Source: Chryseobacterium rhizosphaerae (lineage in GTDB: Bacteria; Bacteroidota; Bacteroidia; Flavobacteriales; Weeksellaceae). From it: a DNA stretch of 64,000 nt. This document shows positions 35,466 through 43,317 of this stretch, piece after piece. A program made the position numbers and the translations under genes. The stretch's first letter is position 1, and each line of letters starts with the position of its first letter. The stretch spans positions 124,001 through 188,000 of the forward strand of contig NZ_QNUF01000001.1 of assembly GCF_003385455.1 (NCBI RefSeq), read 5' to 3'. The notes under the pieces are model-generated. The model ran no database searches. It saw nothing but the letters and a program-made list of their open reading frames with translations, and was not told the DNA's origin.

Positions 35466-35972
35466 ATGAAAAAGACGTTATCAATTATCGCCTTATCTAT
35501 CATAGGCCTGGGATTAGTTTCTTGTAAAAAAGAAAACAAAGAAGTTCAAAGTGCTGAAACAGTAGCTGTTGATTCTACAGCTATAACAACTCCGGCAACG
35601 GCAGATTCTACAGCAACTCCTGCAACAGGTGAAGCTGCTGCTCCTGCTTCTAATGAACCTTCTACTTCTATCGCTTTATCTGAAAGCAACTTCGATTTTG
35701 GAAAAATCAAAAAAGGAGATAAAGTAGAACACGTTTACGAAGTAACTAACACTGGGAAAAATCCATTGGTTATTTCTGAAGTTAAGCCTGGATGCGGATG
35801 TACAGCTCCTGACTTCACAAAAGAACCTATCATGCCAGGTAAAAAAGGGAAGATTACATTACATTTCGACTCTTCAAACTTCGATGGAAACGTTCAGAAG
35901 TATGCAGATGTTTTTGCAAATGTAGAGAAAGCTCCAATCAAATTAACGTTCACTGCGAACATCCAACCATAA
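35466..35972 (+). CDS. DUF1573 lipoprotein
   Basis: 168 residues. The lipoprotein signal ends at C20 (GLGLVSC-KKEN). A low-complexity Ala/Thr/Pro/Ser linker covers about residues 28-72. Then comes the DUF1573 Ig-like/ASH-type domain (FDFGKIKKGDKVEHVYEVTN, the GCGCT cysteines, GKKGKITLHFDSSNFDGN), widespread in Bacteroidetes. Exact role unknown. Located between nusB and yajC, a conserved order in Flavobacteriia. Confidence 0.9.
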   Translation: MKKTLSIIALSIIGLGLVSCKKENKEVQSAETVAVDSTAITTPATADSTATPATGEAAAPASNEPSTSIALSESNFDFGKIKKGDKVEHVYEVTNTGKNPLVISEVKPGCGCTAPDFTKEPIMPGKKGKITLHFDSSNFDGNVQKYADVFANVEKAPIKLTFTANIQP

Positions 35973-35982
35973 TTAAAAAAAT

Positions 35983-36348
35983 ATGTTGACATTATTTTTA
36001 CAGGCACAACCACAAGGATCTTCATCTATGATGCTGATCATGATGGGGGTGATGTTTGTAGGGTTTTATTTCTTAATGATAAGACCTCAGATGAGAAAAC
36101 AAAAACAGGAGAAGAATTTCCAGGAAAATCTAAAAGTAGGAACAAGAGTTGTGCTTACTTCAGGACTTCACGGAAGAATTGCTCAGGTTCAGGATGACGG
36201 TTTTGTTATCGAAACATTATCAGGAAAACTGAAATTCGAAAAAGCGGCTATCTCAAGAGAAATGACAGAAACCCGTTTCGGAGATAAAGCAAAAGCTGCT
36301 GATAAAACAGCAGACAAAAAAGAAATAGAAACTGAAGAAAAGAAATAA
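35983..36348 (+). CDS. yajC: Preprotein translocase subunit YajC
   Basis: 121 residues. The single membrane helix MLIMMGVMFVGFYFLMI is followed by the family motif RPQMRKQKQEKNFQENLKVGTRVVLTSGLHGRI and a YajC beta domain; the tail is Lys/Glu/Ala-rich (longer than E. coli's 110 residues). It associates with SecDF in the Sec translocon. Last gene of the nusB operon; a very strong terminator follows. Confidence 0.95.
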   Translation: MLTLFLQAQPQGSSSMMLIMMGVMFVGFYFLMIRPQMRKQKQEKNFQENLKVGTRVVLTSGLHGRIAQVQDDGFVIETLSGKLKFEKAAISREMTETRFGDKAKAADKTADKKEIETEEKK

Positions 36349-36366
36349 TTCGGTTTGAAAATATGC

Positions 36367-36408
36367 AGAATCGGCGGGTGAACGAAGTTCACCCGCCGAT
36401 TCTCTTTT
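36367..36408 (+). terminator. Very stable terminator after yajC
   Basis: A perfect 17-bp GC-rich stem (36367-36383 with 36387-36403), 3-nt loop, followed by CTTTTAT. The strongest hairpin in the window. Confidence 0.9.
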
Positions 36409-36483
36409 ATAGAATATACTAAGCCATCTATAACACATAATAGTTATTTGGCAACCATTCATTTTCATTTTGAAAAAAGAAAT

Positions 36484-36491
36484 TATCTTTG
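36484..36491 (+). promoter_or_regulatory. -7 element 4 nt before the SDR gene
   Basis: TATCTTTG ends at 36491 and the ATG is at 36496, so transcription should begin at or next to the start codon. It also shows that the longer open frame back to 36448 is not translated. Confidence 0.6.
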
Positions 36492-36495
36492 CCAA

Positions 36496-37230
36496 ATGGA
36501 TCAAAACGCAAATAAAACTGTTCTTATTTTAGGAGCCAATTCAGATGTCGCGAAACAATGCATCAAGCAATATATTGAAAAAGGACTTTCTGTAATTGCG
36601 GCTTCCAGAAATACCCGATCTCTGGAAGATTTTATCTCTGAGAATAATTTGGATCAAACTAAAATTGCCGTTTTATCTTTTGATGCCGCAGATTTTAATT
36701 CCCATCAGAAATTTTACGATCAACTTCCTGTAAAACCTCATATAGTAGTTTATGCTGCCGGTTTCCTGGTAGATAATGAAAGAGCATTAGCTGACTTTAG
36801 CGGGGCTAAACAAATGATGGAGGTCAATTATATGGGAGCCGTTTCCATTCTCAGCATTATTGCAATGGATCAAAGCAATAAACACCTGGAAAGAATAGTA
36901 GGACTCTCTTCATTATCCGGTGTAAGAGGAAGAAAAAGCAATTTTGTATATGGAAGTACAAAAGCTGCCTTTACTCAGTATCTGGCGGGTTTAAGACAGG
37001 AATTGGCTTCCAGAAAAATCATTGTCAATGCATTGGTCATTGGATATATCAGAACAAAAATTAATGACGGATTACAGCTTAATGAGTCCTTGATTATGGA
37101 GCCTGATTATGTGGCAGGATATATTGTCAATGCCGGAAATTCCTTTACTATTGTTCCAAATTTTAAATGGAAAATGATTTATCATATTCTCAGACTTCTG
37201 CCGGAAGGTTTAGTCGCTAAATTGCCGTAA
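36496..37230 (+). CDS. Short-chain dehydrogenase/reductase
   Basis: 244 residues from the ATG at 36496 (MDQNANKTVLILGANSDVAK); the upstream 16 codons are dropped because the -7 element lies in them. NAD(P)-binding motif LGANSDVA at about residues 11-18, VYAAGFLVDN (the NAG region) near 85-94, catalytic serine in LSSLSGVRG, and catalytic Y/K pair in YGSTKAAF. Substrate unknown; the closest-looking family members act on sugars or lipid-linked sugars. Monocistronic. Confidence 0.88.
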   Translation: MDQNANKTVLILGANSDVAKQCIKQYIEKGLSVIAASRNTRSLEDFISENNLDQTKIAVLSFDAADFNSHQKFYDQLPVKPHIVVYAAGFLVDNERALADFSGAKQMMEVNYMGAVSILSIIAMDQSNKHLERIVGLSSLSGVRGRKSNFVYGSTKAAFTQYLAGLRQELASRKIIVNALVIGYIRTKINDGLQLNESLIMEPDYVAGYIVNAGNSFTIVPNFKWKMIYHILRLLPEGLVAKLP

Positions 37231-37593
37231 TGTTTTGAATATTAGCATTCAAAACGGTCCGTGTAATGAATGTATTTATTATTTTTCCTGTCTGTTATGT
37301 ATAATAATAAGAACCTTATTTCTTTAAAAGGGGAGTTCGGTATCCTCTTTGCTATTATAAAACCCAAAATTATTTCTTCGTACCAAGATTCAATTTTTGA
37401 AATGATCATTGAGTAAGCCAAACCATTCTGTTTCGCAATCAATTTATATTCATGGATAATACTTTTTCTTTAGCTCGAAAGGGCTAGGGCCTGTTTCTTT
37501 TTGGAAACCGGATGATGTTATACTCATTTTCATTTTAAATCTTGTACAGAAGCCTATAACGGATATATAAATACTAAAATAAGCAGCAGACAA
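37231..37593. other. Intergenic region with an AraC-like remnant
   Basis: About 360 bases between the SDR and mscS. Apart from the reverse-strand fragment at 37450-37560, no intact gene is seen; the reverse frame at 37242-37442 looks random. Confidence 0.5.
37450..37560 (-). pseudogene. Decayed C-terminus of an AraC-family regulator
   Basis: Reverse translation over 36 codons ends in a stop and contains SSGFQKETGPSPFELKKKYY. This resembles the last helix-turn-helix part of AraC regulators (consensus like F-K-K-E-T-G-x-S-P-x-E-Y/F-R-K). A VIGF start may be the VGF before the recognition helix. No start codon, N-terminal part or first HTH is found upstream, because mscS begins at 37594. It is likely a gene remnant, judged by pattern only. 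Confidence 0.4.
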
Positions 37594-38439
37594 ATGAACG
37601 ATTTAGAATTAAACAACATTCAGCAACACTGGGATTCTTTACTATCTTCAGCCATTTCATGGACACCAAGAATTATCACAGCAGTAATTTCTGCAATACT
37701 GATCTACCTGATTGGTTCATGGATGATAAGAATGATTAAAAAGCTGGTTGCAAAAGCGTTTAAAAAACGTAATATGGAAGCTTCTTTACAGCTTTTCCTT
37801 TTAAATATTATTAATTGGGGACTTAATATTCTTCTTTTTATAGTGGTTGTTACCCAATTGGGAGTACAGACCTCAGCTTTTGTGGCGATGATTGGTGCAG
37901 CCGGTTTGGCAGTAGGTCTGGCATTACAGGGATCACTAACCAATTTTGCAGGTGGAATTCTTATTTTACTGTTAAAACCATTTAAAATAGGAGACTTTAT
38001 TTCTACCAATTCCGGTGTTTCAGGAACCGTTGAGGCTATTGATATTTTTCATACCAAGCTGATTACCCCACAAAACCAATTAATTGTTATCCCGAATGGG
38101 GTAGTTTCCAATAACAGCATTACTAATTTTACCCAATTAGGATCCCGAAGAACTTCTTTGGATATAGGAGTAGCGTATGATGCAGATCTTAAACAGACCA
38201 AAGAAATATTAATGAAGGTGATCAATAACAACCAATATGCCTTTACAGAACCTGCCCCACAGGTAATGGTGACAGAACTTGGTGACAGTGCTGTAAACTT
38301 ATCTGTAAGAGTGACCACCTCTAATGAGAATTTCTGGAAAATGAATGAGGAACTGATTATCAACTGTAAAGAAGCTCTTGATAAGGCAGGAATAGGAATC
38401 CCTTTTCCACAGAGAGATATTCATGTTTACAATAAATAA
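37594..38439 (+). CDS. mscS: Small-conductance mechanosensitive channel
   Basis: 281 residues. Two N-terminal helices are followed by the pore-lining TM3 (FVAMIGAAGLAVGLALQGSLTNFAGGILILLLKPF), whose Gly/Ala pattern and A/G packing are the MscS signature, then the beta domain (KIGDFISTNSGVSGTVEAIDIFHTKL) and the cytoplasmic cage. It opens under membrane tension to release solutes on osmotic downshock. Size matches E. coli MscS (286 residues). Confidence 0.95.
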   Translation: MNDLELNNIQQHWDSLLSSAISWTPRIITAVISAILIYLIGSWMIRMIKKLVAKAFKKRNMEASLQLFLLNIINWGLNILLFIVVVTQLGVQTSAFVAMIGAAGLAVGLALQGSLTNFAGGILILLLKPFKIGDFISTNSGVSGTVEAIDIFHTKLITPQNQLIVIPNGVVSNNSITNFTQLGSRRTSLDIGVAYDADLKQTKEILMKVINNNQYAFTEPAPQVMVTELGDSAVNLSVRVTTSNENFWKMNEELIINCKEALDKAGIGIPFPQRDIHVYNK

Positions 38440-38454
38440 AAGGCATAAAATCTT

Positions 38455-38490
38455 AAAAAAAACCTGCATTGCTAACAATGCAGGTTTTTT
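38455..38490. terminator. Bidirectional terminator between mscS and a convergent gene
   Basis: AACCTGCATT (38461-38470) pairs with AATGCAGGTT (38477-38486), 6-nt loop, A run before and T run after, so it works on both strands. Confidence 0.88.
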
Positions 38491-38929
38491 ATTTTTTCTT
38501 TGACTTTGCTTTATGTTTCAAAAAGCTAAGAATCTCGGCATATTGATCAGTTTCTTCTTCACTGATAACGTAGATAAAGGGAGTTCCTATTTCAACTTGA
38601 ATCAAAATAATGTTACCAGAAACTTCATAAGTGATTTTTTTCCAAATACTTCTTACATCATACTGTTCACCTTTGATATAAAAGTTTTCCTCATCAAAAT
38701 ATAATTCTGTGACAGGATGATATCCTTTTAATTCATCAATATGCTTATTTATCTTAGTAGAGTAGGTTATCTTTTGATAATAAAAGTTAATAAGATAAAA
38801 AATACAGGTAAGGCCTAAAAATACAATAACAAATTGTAAGAAGTTGTATCTGGTTTTATTGCCCAGAAGGCTATCAAAAATGAAAATGATAAATAATACA
38901 TAAAAGAAGTTTCGTAAAATAGTAGGCAT
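38489..38929 (-). CDS. Membrane protein with a YcxB-like C-terminal domain
   Basis: 146 residues. Two hydrophobic segments at about residues 5-22 and 29-50. The soluble part (YHPVTELYFDEENFYIKGEQYDVRSIWKKITYEVSGNIILIQ) resembles the strand pattern of the YcxB-like domain. Function unknown. The family call is weak; existence is supported by good coding character and the shared terminator at its end. Confidence 0.7.
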   Translation of the reverse strand: MPTILRNFFYVLFIIFIFDSLLGNKTRYNFLQFVIVFLGLTCIFYLINFYYQKITYSTKINKHIDELKGYHPVTELYFDEENFYIKGEQYDVRSIWKKITYEVSGNIILIQVEIGTPFIYVISEEETDQYAEILSFLKHKAKSKKK

Positions 38930-39051
38930 TTTCTTTTTCCATGAATAGTAGAAATACGTCCAAAGTTATTTACGAATAATCTTCTCATTAAAATTTACTT
39001 GAATTCTAAGAGTGTTTTCCATGATTATAGTTTTCGGCAAAAATATCAAAA

Positions 39052-40932
39052 TTATTCAATATTCTGCATAGTATCCAAAGCCTTTATCATATCAATACCC
39101 TTAGCCAGAACCGGTTTAAACAAATCTCCTTTTTCCTTTATCCTATCCAGGGCATTATCAATATTAAAATCAGTAGGTTTCAATCCCGGTTTGAGCTCAT
39201 TCCATTCCAATGGCATGGAGACAGATGCTCCTTGTTTGGGTCTTATGCTATAGGCACTGGCCAAAGTCTGTCCGGTTCTGTTTTGAAGATAATCCAGATA
39301 GATTTTTTTGTTATCCCTTTTTTGAAGGCTCCTTTCTAAAGTGGTTATCTTTGGGAGCTTTTCATTGACCTGTTTCATGAGAATATGAGCGAAATCTTTT
39401 ACCTGGTCGAATTCATATTTTCCACCCATCGGAATATAAATGTGAATCCCTGTACTCCCTGAAGTTTTGCAATAGCCTTTTACTGTAATAGATTGTAAGA
39501 CTTCATTCACCTGAAGTGCGGTCTCAATAACCTCATCAAATGTGTTCTTTGATGACGGGTCGAGATCCAAAACCAGATAATCCGGATGCTCAAGATCCGG
39601 CAGAGAGCTATTCCATGGATTGAAATCAATACACCCTAAATTATTAAGATATGCCAACGTTGCCTGATTATTACAGTAGATATAATCAATGTATTTATCA
39701 TTAGATTCCGAGTATACCTTTGTTGTTTTGATCCAGTCAGGGATATGATCTCCGGCGTCTTTCTGATAAAAGCCCTGTTCTTCTATTCCGTTGGGAAAAC
39801 GGTTGAGAGACAAAGGTCTGTTTTTCAGGTAAGGTAAAATATAGTCTGCGACAGATTGATAATAAGAGATTACATCCCCTTTGGTAATACCATCTTTTGG
39901 AAAATATACTTTATCCTGATGAGTGAGCTTTACATGATGCTTATTCAGTATGAGTTCAGTTTCTTTTTCGGAAGTTTCCTTTTTTCTGGAAGTGGTTTTT
40001 GTTTTCATTCCTTTAGATTTTTCGTTTTGACTGTTCTTCAGCAGACTTTTAATTTCTTCAGGTTCTTTATCCTCACGAATGATGATAAAAACCGGATGCC
40101 GGAAAATTCCGTCTTTAGTAATCTCAGAATATTTGATTTCACACACCAGTTCAGGTGTAATCCATGTTACGGGCATATTCGTTTTGGGAATTATTTCAAA
40201 AGGTGAAATCCTGACTGTTAATTTTTGAAGTTTTTTGTAAAGTTCCTGCAATGAATTTTTATTGAATCCTGTTCCTGTATGGCCGCAATAGGTGAGTTTT
40301 TGATCAATATACTTCCCTAAAATCAGGGCTCCAAAACCCTGGCGTGAGCCTCTTGGTTCAGTGAAACCACAAATAATAGCTTCATCCGTATTGGTGAATT
40401 TTATTTTAAGCCAGTCACTGGTTCTTTGATTTTCGATATATGGGCTGTCAGCCCGTTTGGCAATCATTCCCTCCAGTTTCATTTTTTTCATTTGGTTAAA
40501 AAACGCAATACCTTTTTCAGGAATATGATCACAATAGACAATGGTTTCAGTTTCAACCAGCGCTTCTTTTAAAAGCTCTTTTCGCTGAATAAGGGGCAGT
40601 TCCTCTGTGGAGTGGCCATTTAGCCACAGAATGTCGAAAACCTGATAAACAAGACTTAGACTGGGAGTATCACCAATTTGCTGTAAAAGCTGAAAACTGG
40701 GTTTTCCCTTGTGGTCATATGCTACAATTTCCCCATCCAGGATCATGTGATGCTTTTGTCTTGCGAAATCACGCGTTACCCTTTCAAATTTTGATAAGAA
40801 TGAAATTCCGTTTCTGGAGTAGAATAGGGGTTCTTTATGGCGGAGGTCGGCGATTGCTCTGTAGCCATCCCATTTTATTTCAAAAACCCAGTCTTTATCA
40901 TTAAAAGCATTTTCCGAAAGCTTCGCCAGCAT
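39052..40932 (-). CDS. ligD: LigD ligase and polymerase domains (3' part of a split ligD)
   Basis: 626 residues from the first ATG, but that methionine belongs to the family motif IKPMLAKL, and the frame stays open upstream past 41044, so it probably is not a true start. Order: ATP-dependent ligase with adenylated lysine K20 in EIKWDGYRAI; OB-fold; a Lys/Glu linker (about residue 300); then the primase-polymerase domain from about 335 with DLDPSS metal ligands and SGSTGIHIYIPMGG. With Ku it repairs double-strand breaks by end joining. The phosphoesterase part is in another frame (41004-41609); adding one A to the A9 run would yield a standard 852-residue LigD. Confidence 0.9.
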   Translation of the reverse strand: MLAKLSENAFNDKDWVFEIKWDGYRAIADLRHKEPLFYSRNGISFLSKFERVTRDFARQKHHMILDGEIVAYDHKGKPSFQLLQQIGDTPSLSLVYQVFDILWLNGHSTEELPLIQRKELLKEALVETETIVYCDHIPEKGIAFFNQMKKMKLEGMIAKRADSPYIENQRTSDWLKIKFTNTDEAIICGFTEPRGSRQGFGALILGKYIDQKLTYCGHTGTGFNKNSLQELYKKLQKLTVRISPFEIIPKTNMPVTWITPELVCEIKYSEITKDGIFRHPVFIIIREDKEPEEIKSLLKNSQNEKSKGMKTKTTSRKKETSEKETELILNKHHVKLTHQDKVYFPKDGITKGDVISYYQSVADYILPYLKNRPLSLNRFPNGIEEQGFYQKDAGDHIPDWIKTTKVYSESNDKYIDYIYCNNQATLAYLNNLGCIDFNPWNSSLPDLEHPDYLVLDLDPSSKNTFDEVIETALQVNEVLQSITVKGYCKTSGSTGIHIYIPMGGKYEFDQVKDFAHILMKQVNEKLPKITTLERSLQKRDNKKIYLDYLQNRTGQTLASAYSIRPKQGASVSMPLEWNELKPGLKPTDFNIDNALDRIKEKGDLFKPVLAKGIDMIKALDTMQNIE

Positions 40933-41003
40933 AGGTTTTATAAAGGTTGTAAGCTTTTTTTCGTTGGTTAAAGAATTAAAGCTTTTGAAAGGTTTCCCTG
41001 AAG

Positions 41004-41609
41004 TTATAACTTCTTTTTTGCGTTTATTTTCAGGCTTTTTTTTTCCTCTAAAAATTGGGTGACTAAAGATTTTGAGGAGGTATTTTCCTCAGCGTCATAT
41101 GGGCTTTCTGCAAATTCATCTTTATGTTTAATCAGCAACCATGCATTGTTTTCAGCATTTTTCATTTTAACCAAAGCAAACTCGCCTTTCAGCTTTGTAC
41201 CATGTAAGATAAACTTTAATGATCCGGAATGCAGTTCTTTCAACAGTTCCTTTTCGTCAGAAAGTGCAGTACTTTCATCCAACGGTTCATAGGTTCCGCT
41301 GTCCCATACTTCTACCTGCCCGGCGCCATAGTTTCCTTCAGGAATATTTCCTTCAAAATCTTTGTAATCATAAGGATGATCCTCTACCATCATTGCCAGG
41401 CGTTTATCCTGCGGATCTAATGACGGCCCTTTGGGTATAGCCCAGCTTTTCAAAACTCCTTCCATCTCCAGTCGGAAGTCATAATGAAGCCTTGATGCTG
41501 CATGCCTCTGAATGACAAAAATCAATTTATTTTTGCTCTTTTTTGTTTTACCCTTAGGTTCACTGGTTTCATCGAACTTCCGTTTTTTTTGATAATCTTT
41601 GAGAGCCAT
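41004..41609 (-). CDS. ligD: LigD 3'-phosphoesterase domain (5' part of a split ligD)
   Basis: 201 residues. The catalytic residues of the Pseudomonas LigD phosphoesterase all have counterparts at a constant offset: H36, H42, D44, R46 and E48 in QRHAASRLHYDFRLE, R70, H78 in EDHPYDY and Y82. The domain trims 3' ends before ligation. The last 12 residues after the A9 run (KSLKINAKKKL) have no family similarity and end at a stop. The ATG shares a base with the ku stop codon (TAATG), so ku and ligD form one operon. Confidence 0.9.
   Translation of the reverse strand: MALKDYQKKRKFDETSEPKGKTKKSKNKLIFVIQRHAASRLHYDFRLEMEGVLKSWAIPKGPSLDPQDKRLAMMVEDHPYDYKDFEGNIPEGNYGAGQVEVWDSGTYEPLDESTALSDEKELLKELHSGSLKFILHGTKLKGEFALVKMKNAENNAWLLIKHKDEFAESPYDAEENTSSKSLVTQFLEEKKSLKINAKKKL
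41036..41044 (-). other. A9 homopolymer (T9 on the + strand) at the ligD frame junction
   Basis: On the coding strand GAG GAA AAA AAA AGC is read in the phosphoesterase frame, while the ligase frame reads GGA AAA AAA AAG CCT. A -1 shift or one added A joins the two. Homopolymers of this length favour polymerase or ribosome slippage and also sequencing error. Confidence 0.85.
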
Positions 41610-42394
41610 TATGATGCAGATTTAGATTTAGAATTACTCAGGCTGGCTTTTAGCTGGGCCATAAGGTCAATCACTTTGCCTTCTTTAGCAGGTTGGGCTT
41701 TTTGAGCTTTTATATTCTTACCTTTCGCCTTCTGTTTGATAATCTTCATAAGGTCTGCAGAATATGTGTCTTTATACATGGCAGGATCAAAATCTTGTGA
41801 AAGTTGCTTGATAAGACTTACCGCCATTTTTAGTTCTGCCGGTTTCGGTGCTTTAAGTGCCGGAATTTTTAAATCCGAATAACTTCTTATCTCCTGATCG
41901 AATCTCAGGCGATTCAAAACTAAGATATTATCATGGTATGGGCGTATCATTCCGATTGTTTCACTTTCGCGGAGTACGAAAGTACCTATTCCGACCATTT
42001 TTGTTTCTTCAAGTGCTTTTAATAAAAGCCTGTAGGCATTTTCACCGTTTTTCTGAGGCTCCAGATAATAAGGAGTCTCAAAATAGACACTGTCTACTTC
42101 CCCTTCCTTTACAAACTGATCAATAGAAAGTATTTTTGTTTTTTCAGGACTTGCCGCTTCATAATCCTCTTCATCCAGAACGATGTATTGGTCATCCATG
42201 AGATAACCTTTGACAATATTTTCCCATTTGACTTCTTTTCCCGTATTCTCGTTCACTCTTTTAAACCGGATATTGGAAAAATCAGATTTATCGAGCATAT
42301 CAAGGTCCAATTTACTGGTTTCCGTGGCAGAGTAAATCTTAACGGGAATGTTTACTAAACCGAATCCAATGGCACCATTCCAAATTGCTTTCAT
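41609..42394 (-). CDS. ku: Ku DNA end-binding protein
   Basis: 261 residues, the usual length of bacterial Ku. MKAIWNGAIGFGLVNIPVKIYSATE is the classic N-terminus; the beta-barrel core (KEVKWENIVKGYLMDDQYIVLDEEDYEA) and the closing YKDTYSADLMKIIKQKAKGK follow, with a Lys-rich tail. A ring-shaped homodimer threads onto DNA ends and recruits LigD. First gene of the ku-ligD operon; it is divergent from a Crp/Fnr gene, with the palindrome at 42467 between them. Confidence 0.96.
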   Translation of the reverse strand: MKAIWNGAIGFGLVNIPVKIYSATETSKLDLDMLDKSDFSNIRFKRVNENTGKEVKWENIVKGYLMDDQYIVLDEEDYEAASPEKTKILSIDQFVKEGEVDSVYFETPYYLEPQKNGENAYRLLLKALEETKMVGIGTFVLRESETIGMIRPYHDNILVLNRLRFDQEIRSYSDLKIPALKAPKPAELKMAVSLIKQLSQDFDPAMYKDTYSADLMKIIKQKAKGKNIKAQKAQPAKEGKVIDLMAQLKASLSNSKSKSAS

Positions 42395-42466
42395 TGTCTT
42401 ACGTTTTTAAAAATCAAGCAATTAACATGCCGTTGGAGGCTTGTGTGGTATGTGTTTGTACGCTTT

Positions 42467-42510
42467 TTGTCAAATGGCAATTGTTTTACAGATATAGTTT
42501 TATACCTTTA
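42467..42510 (+). promoter_or_regulatory. Palindromic operator plus -7 element upstream of the Crp/Fnr gene
   Basis: TTGTCA-AA-TGGCAA (42467-42480) is an inverted repeat with Crp/Fnr-like geometry. TACCTTTA (42503-42510), a one-mismatch -7 element, follows after 22 nt. The same arrangement, site in mirrored form, lies before purA. The position between ku and this gene would also allow control of ku. Confidence 0.65.
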
Positions 42511-42537
42511 TGTTTTCCAATTTGTGGGCAAATAATC

Positions 42538-43107
42538 ATGGATGAACTTTTTAATTACATCAAAAAATTTGGGGTACTGAGTGATCAGGAAGAATTACTC
42601 ATCTCTCAGGGAATCCAGGAGATTAGTGTAAAGAAGGGAGACAGTTTTGTAGAAGCAGGAAAAGTAAGTAAAAAGATTGCTTTTGTGAAGGAAGGCGTTT
42701 TCAGATCTTTGTATTATAATAAGCAGGGAGATGACTTTACGCGATATTTTATCTATGAAGGAAGGTTTATCGGAGACTTTCAGGGTTTTACAGATCAGGT
42801 ATCTTCTCATGAATACATTGAAGCTGTAACCGATGCGGTACTGCTTGTTATTGATTGGGATCATTTCAAGATTCTGGAAAAAGAAATTGCCATATGGCCT
42901 GTCTTATTTGCCAGAATTCATGTCTTTGTAGCAGAAAATAAGCTTAAAGTAGCGAGTATCATGCTGAACCAGGATGCTAAAGCCCGCTATATTCATTTTT
43001 TAAACCATTATCCCGGCCTTGCTAACAGGGTTCCTCAATCTATGCTGGCTTCCTATCTTGGGATTACGCCATCTTCCCTAAGCAGGATCAGAAGAAATAT
43101 CTTATAG
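42538..43107 (+). CDS. Crp/Fnr-family transcriptional regulator
   Basis: 189 residues from the ATG at 42538; the longer frame to 42385 runs through the operator and the ku start. An N-terminal cyclic-nucleotide-binding-type barrel (ISVKKGDSFVEAGKVSKKIAFVKEGVFR, YEGRFIGDFQGF) is followed by the dimer helix and a compact C-terminal HTH (RVPQSMLASYLGITPSSLSRIRR). It lacks the Cys cluster of Fnr and the cAMP-binding RxxR-S/T of Crp, so the effector is unknown. The palindrome upstream suggests autoregulation and control of the adjacent purA. Confidence 0.9.
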   Translation: MDELFNYIKKFGVLSDQEELLISQGIQEISVKKGDSFVEAGKVSKKIAFVKEGVFRSLYYNKQGDDFTRYFIYEGRFIGDFQGFTDQVSSHEYIEAVTDAVLLVIDWDHFKILEKEIAIWPVLFARIHVFVAENKLKVASIMLNQDAKARYIHFLNHYPGLANRVPQSMLASYLGITPSSLSRIRRNIL

Positions 43108-43255
43108 TATTTAAACAGACAATACCAATTTCCATAAGAGGCAGAGCATATTCTGTTTCCTAAAATGATCAATCCATTCAAACTTTACCAAAGTTTAAGG
43201 GTCAGACTGTCAATCTGGTACATTGTACGTTGCATAATGTAAAACCCCATGCTTT

Positions 43256-43299
43256 TTGCCAAATGACAATGGTCCTCACGTCTGGCTGGCCTAATTTTG
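43256..43299 (+). promoter_or_regulatory. Palindromic operator plus -7 element upstream of purA
   Basis: TTGCCA-AA-TGACAA (43256-43269), 22-nt spacer, then the exact -7 element TAATTTTG (43292-43299), 18 nt before the ATG. The arms are those of site 42467 exchanged, and the flanks GCTTTTTG...CAATKG are also shared. No TTTG box lies at a normal -33, as expected for an activator-dependent promoter. Confidence 0.7.
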
Positions 43300-43317
43300 C
43301 AGCATAAAATTAAAAAT

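Noticed and set aside
37242..37442. 66-residue reverse frame between SDR and mscS
   Set aside because: No family resemblance, no promoter and random composition; only the short AraC-like stretch further right was kept.
42385..42537. Longer N-terminus of the Crp/Fnr protein
   Set aside because: It runs through the palindrome and the -7 element and overlaps the ku start; the ATG at 42538 gives the family's normal length.
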